From positions 517,044-529,531 of the forward strand of contig MU646482.1 of the NCBI GenBank assembly GCA_026770585.1: a stretch of 12,488 nt of DNA, in the 5' to 3' direction. The notes beneath the pieces were generated by a model. The model was not told the DNA's origin. It made no database searches and saw only the letters and a program-made list of their open reading frames with translations. Each line of letters starts with the position of its first letter. The stretch's first letter is position 1. This DNA is from Baffinella frigidus (Eukaryota > Cryptophyceae > Cryptomonadales > Baffinellaceae). The position numbers and the translations under genes are program-made. Shown piece by piece: positions 1 through 12,488 of the stretch.

Positions 1-56
1 CCCCCGCGCCACTTACACTTTTCATTGGCCACTTAGCAGCGCCCGGCCACTTAGGG
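1..56. repeat. Short tandem of GCCACTTA
   Basis: GCCACTTA occurs three times about 19 bp apart (near 8, 29 and 47) and again at 1298-1305. No coding signal is seen. Confidence 0.5.
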
Positions 57-130
57 CCATAGGCATGGGCATGCTGTAGGGTCCTAGGGGGTGGCGGTTT
101 CTGATGAGCGAGGTACCCCTGTACGTGGTG

Positions 131-193
131 GGTGCGCTCGGGACGGTTCCGCGTGAGATTGGGTGGTACCCTTTCACGGAGCTTCTCAACATG
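131..193 (+). pseudogene. Exon F copy 1 (nearly complete)
   Basis: It encodes GALGTVPREIGWY and PFTELLNM, then GTACCC at the donor position. It aligns over its whole length with 531-593. It lacks a clear acceptor directly in front (VVG precedes it in frame, which may be genuine coding). It is either a duplicate or the true exon. Confidence 0.55.
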
Positions 194-210
194 GTACCCC
201 CCCCCAGCCC

Positions 211-353
211 CACCACGCCAGATTCCTGGAGGAGGTCGCCAAAAGTTAACCCCCCGGAAGGAATGAGGGGATTTTTTCCCACTTTTGGGATAGTTGAACG
301 CCGGAATTGGCGTTCGGAAAGGGTCGGACTCCCATGAGGAATCTGGCGTGGTG
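211..353. mobile_element. MITE family a, copy 1
   Basis: It has perfect 17-bp terminal inverted repeats CACCACGCCAGATTCCT at 211-227 and 337-353, with an inner inverted pair GAACGCCGGAATTGGCGTTC. There is no coding capacity. A second, heavily interrupted copy in opposite orientation lies at 4793-5153. It sits between two copies of exon F. Confidence 0.8.
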
Positions 354-355
354 CG

Positions 356-397
356 CCTGAGATCGAGTGGTACCCCTTCGAGGATCTTCTCAACATG
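356..397 (+). pseudogene. Exon F copy 2 (3' part)
   Basis: It encodes PEIEWYPFEDLLNM followed by GTGCAG at the donor position. The 5' half is missing and the left edge abuts the MITE terminus at 353. Confidence 0.65.
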
Positions 398-527
398 GTG
401 CAGCCCCCCTCCAAGTGGAACACATCGAAACTGGAGCATGCGCTATTTCCTTCAGGGAAAGGTGAGAATTCGAACCTTCTGACGAAGGAACAGGCTGAAC
501 CACCAGCCTCGATCTGATCTACTTCAG
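398..527. other. Unassigned spacer between F copies
   Basis: Nothing is recognised apart from a pyrimidine-leaning stretch ending in the acceptor ACTTCAG at 527. Confidence 0.3.
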
Positions 528-10841
<10,314 letters not shown>

Positions 10842-10888
10842 GTACGCCCCCACCCACCCAGGGGTAATAGTGAAATGGTCGTCGAGAG

Positions 10889-11069
10889 GTGAGTTGCTTT
10901 ACAAAAGAGTGGTAACACGTGTAGCGGGCTACGAGGGGATTTTTGATGGACTGTCCACGGACTTTCCGTTACCTTATCCGTAGGAACCCCCCTATGTCCC
11001 TACGCGATTGCCTACCGTAGGGTCGTATGTCTTATCGCTTAGGGGTTGTTCGGAATCCCTTTGAAGTCC
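10889..11069. other. Intron after exon E2
   Basis: It starts with a strong but possibly unused donor GTGAGT. It contains CCTACCGTAGG-type short palindromes (10975-11045). No coding is recognised. Confidence 0.35.
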
Positions 11070-11113
11070 GCTGCATGGTTCGAAGCGGCCGTCGATTCAC
11101 TGCATCAGAAGTA
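11070..11113 (+). pseudogene. Exon E copy 3, left part
   Basis: It encodes [14 protein letters not shown] and the first two bases of Y. The DLENARMG start and an acceptor are missing. It continues at 11304 after the insert. Confidence 0.78.
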
Positions 11114-11301
11114 CAGTGCACCTACCCTAACACAGGCTACCGTAACACATACGTACCCTCCACACATACTCCTCCGGCCGGCCCCCGATTTCCCCCTGCA
11201 AGGAAGTATGCCTGAAGGGTGGACACCATAACGCATACCTACCCTCCACACATACTCAATCAGTCCGGCCCCGACGGGTATGTGTTAGGGTAGGTACACT
11301 G
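11114..11301. mobile_element. 188-bp MITE inserted in exon E copy 3
   Basis: Terminal repeats are CAGTGCACCTACCCTAACAC and the inverted CAGTGTACCTACCCTAACAC, flanked by TA on both sides (11112-11113 and 11302-11303). Removing the element plus one TA restores an open exon frame. The internal repeat ACGTACCCTCCACACATACT occurs twice. Confidence 0.85.
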
Positions 11302-11303
11302 TA

Positions 11304-11324
11304 TCCCGGCAAATCTGTCACTCT
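11304..11324 (+). pseudogene. Exon E copy 3, right part
   Basis: It completes YPGKSVT and CT of leucine, then GTGCGC at the donor position, parallel to 10821-10841. Confidence 0.78.
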
Positions 11325-11376
11325 GTGCGCCCCCACCCCAGAAGGAAATCTCACAGATTTGGGGCATTTTAGGAAA

Positions 11377-11747
11377 TACCCTGGGAAAGCCGTCACTCTG
11401 TCACACTCTGTACGCCCCGACCCTGAAGGGAAAACCCACTGATATTTGCACAACGATTTTTGCACAAGGTGCACACTCTGTACGCCCCCAACCTCAACCC
11501 CACACCCTAATCCCTAAGCCTCAAACCCTCAACCCTCGGCCCAGAACCCCGGGAAAATCGTCACTCTGTGTGCCCCCACCCTGAAGGGAAAACCCACTGA
11601 TTTTTCCTTTTCCCCAACAACATCACTCTTTGCGCTCCCACCCTCAACCCCACACCCTTATCCCCCTTATCCCTGAGCCCGAAACCCTAAACCCTAGGCC
11701 CTAAACTCTGAAGAGTGACGGTCTTTCCCTGGGAAAACCGTCACTCT
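11377..11747 (+). pseudogene. Cluster of exon E 3'-end relics
   Basis: Fragments encoding all or part of YPGK-x-VTL with a donor-side GTNCGCCCC(C) lie at 11377-11432, 11472-11490, 11548-11600, 11622-11641 and 11728-11747. They alternate with CAACCCCACACCCT heptamer-like repeats. The last is preceded by its own inverted copy (GAGTGACGG 11713-11721 with 11738-11746). None retains the 5' part of the exon. Confidence 0.72.
11496..11535. repeat. Degenerate CCCTAA-type repeats
   Basis: CACCCTAATCCCTAAGCC and CAAACCCTCAACCCT units lie between exon E relics. A further tract is at 11640-11708. Confidence 0.65.
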
Positions 11748-11912
11748 AATAGGGTAACGGTCTGAAAATGGGGTAGTTAGGCCTACGGCATTGTCTAGGA
11801 CCTCCTACCGTAGGCCGAGACTTTTTGGTCCTAGGATCCCTCGGCCTACGGTAGGAGGTCCTGGGCCATGCCGTATGCCGAACTATCCCATTTTCAGGCC
11901 GTTACCCCATGA
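11748..11912. mobile_element. MITE family b, copy 2
   Basis: It is about 90% like 1071-1230 by eye, with ends AATAGGGTAACGGTCTGAAA and the inverted CATGGGGTAACGGCCTGAAA. It interrupts an exon E relic, with ACTCT duplicated at 11743-11747 and 11913-11917. Confidence 0.85.
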
Positions 11913-11993
11913 ACTCTGTGCGCACCCCACCCCAGGCTGACCGTATAGTCTTTTCTCAAATGCTAGTTTTACGATCGCGTCCAGGATTTCTGC

Positions 11994-12045
11994 GGGAATT
12001 GGTCACGTTGCGAACGGAATTCCGAACGTAACGTGACCAATTCCC
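11994..12045. repeat. 52-bp palindrome of the TTGGTCACGT family
   Basis: GGGAATTGGTCACGTT (11994-12009) is inverted at 12030-12045. The centre is CGGAATTCCG. Confidence 0.8.
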
Positions 12046-12124
12046 ATACAAAACCTCTGAAAGAGGTTTCACGCAGCCGCGTGTAGATTTTATAAGGTAG
12101 ATTTTATAAGGCCAGGGTCAGCTT

Positions 12125-12306
12125 CCACACGAGGCTATCCATGCGGACAGAATAAAAGGACATTTTTCAAAAATTGTGGGAAATGATCACGTTTCCTCCT
12201 GCTTTTTCTGGAGAAAACGTGATCAATTGCTGACTTTTGGAGTGTTTCCTGGGCAATAATCCAATAATTGACTTATGAATCTGTTCGCATGGATAGCCTC
12301 GTGTGG
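12125..12306. mobile_element. MITE with 26-bp terminal inverted repeats
   Basis: CCACACGAGGCTATCCATGC at 12125 is inverted at 12281-12306, 26 bp with one mismatch. Inside is a TGATCACGTTT hairpin (12184-12194 with 12215-12225). Confidence 0.8.
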
Positions 12307-12390
12307 TTCGAGTGGCAAACCCTGACAGGAAAACTCAGTGAGTTCCGTTCTCTAACCTGCACCGTTTTCGGGTCTTTAGAGAATGGTTTA

Positions 12391-12488
12391 GGGTGAACCT
12401 TGAACCCTGAACCCCAAACCCTGAGCCCTGCACCCTGCACCCTGCACCCTGCACCCTGCACCCTGCACCCTGCACCCTGCACCCTGAA
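12391..12488. repeat. CCCTGAA to CCCTGCA heptamer array
   Basis: CCCTGAA/CCCCAAA units resolve into a perfect CCCTGCA array that runs to the window edge. The minus-strand frame (QGAGCRV) is a repeat artefact. Confidence 0.92.

Noticed and set aside
12273-12482. Minus-strand QGAGCRV repeat frame
   Set aside because: It is a translation of the CCCTGCA heptamer array.

Overview
The window is eukaryotic nuclear DNA. It has no bacterial-style genes, and its long open frames are mostly by-products of tandem repeats. Very short exons with consistent reading phase are scattered between large introns that are full of hairpin transposons, microsatellites and plant-type telomere-like heptamers (CCCTAAA/TTTAGGG). 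The TTTAGGG heptamer, weak splice donors and a G after most acceptor AGs (AG|G) would suit an alveolate alga (dinoflagellate or chromerid). That placement is inference and other algae are possible.

The one real gene I can reconstruct lies on the plus strand, roughly 528-10841, and is partial at both ends. Nine exons encode about 209 residues of an ionotropic glutamate-receptor-like, ligand-gated potassium channel. In order they are: late S1 ligand-binding lobe (528-593, 1834-1909, 2341-2420), first membrane helix (3148-3237), post-helix linker (4542-4610), pore helix and selectivity filter TVGYGD (5869-5905 plus 6484-6521, the filter being split by an intron), inner helix (6898-6984), and start of the S2 lobe (10756-10841). 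The intron phases fit at all seven junctions through 6984. The last junction (inner helix to S2) also fits, but a short M3-S2 linker seems to be missing.

The most unusual feature is the intron content. Nearly every exon is accompanied by partial, decayed copies of itself in the neighbouring introns, about two dozen relics in all. For most exons the upstream relics keep the acceptor and the 5' part, while downstream relics keep the 3' part and the donor. Several relics are interrupted by small inverted-repeat elements with plausible target-site duplications. One intron (1910-2340) consists entirely of a 20-bp minisatellite.

Layout: 1-1070 first S1 exon and copies, with two hairpin elements; 1071-2340 second S1 exon, its copies, MITEs and the minisatellite intron; 2341-3237 end of S1 and M1 exons with tandem relics; 3238-4541 telomere-like and CCCGGAA heptamer intron with M1-exon relics; 4542-5868 linker exon, GA satellite, nested MITEs and pore-exon relics; 5869-6984 pore and inner helix exons with more heptamer blocks; 6985-10755 a long intron with GA tracts, hairpin elements, heptamers and early S2-exon relics; 10756-12488 S2 exon followed by a field of S2-exon relics, MITEs and telomere-like repeats. 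The minus strand shows no credible gene.
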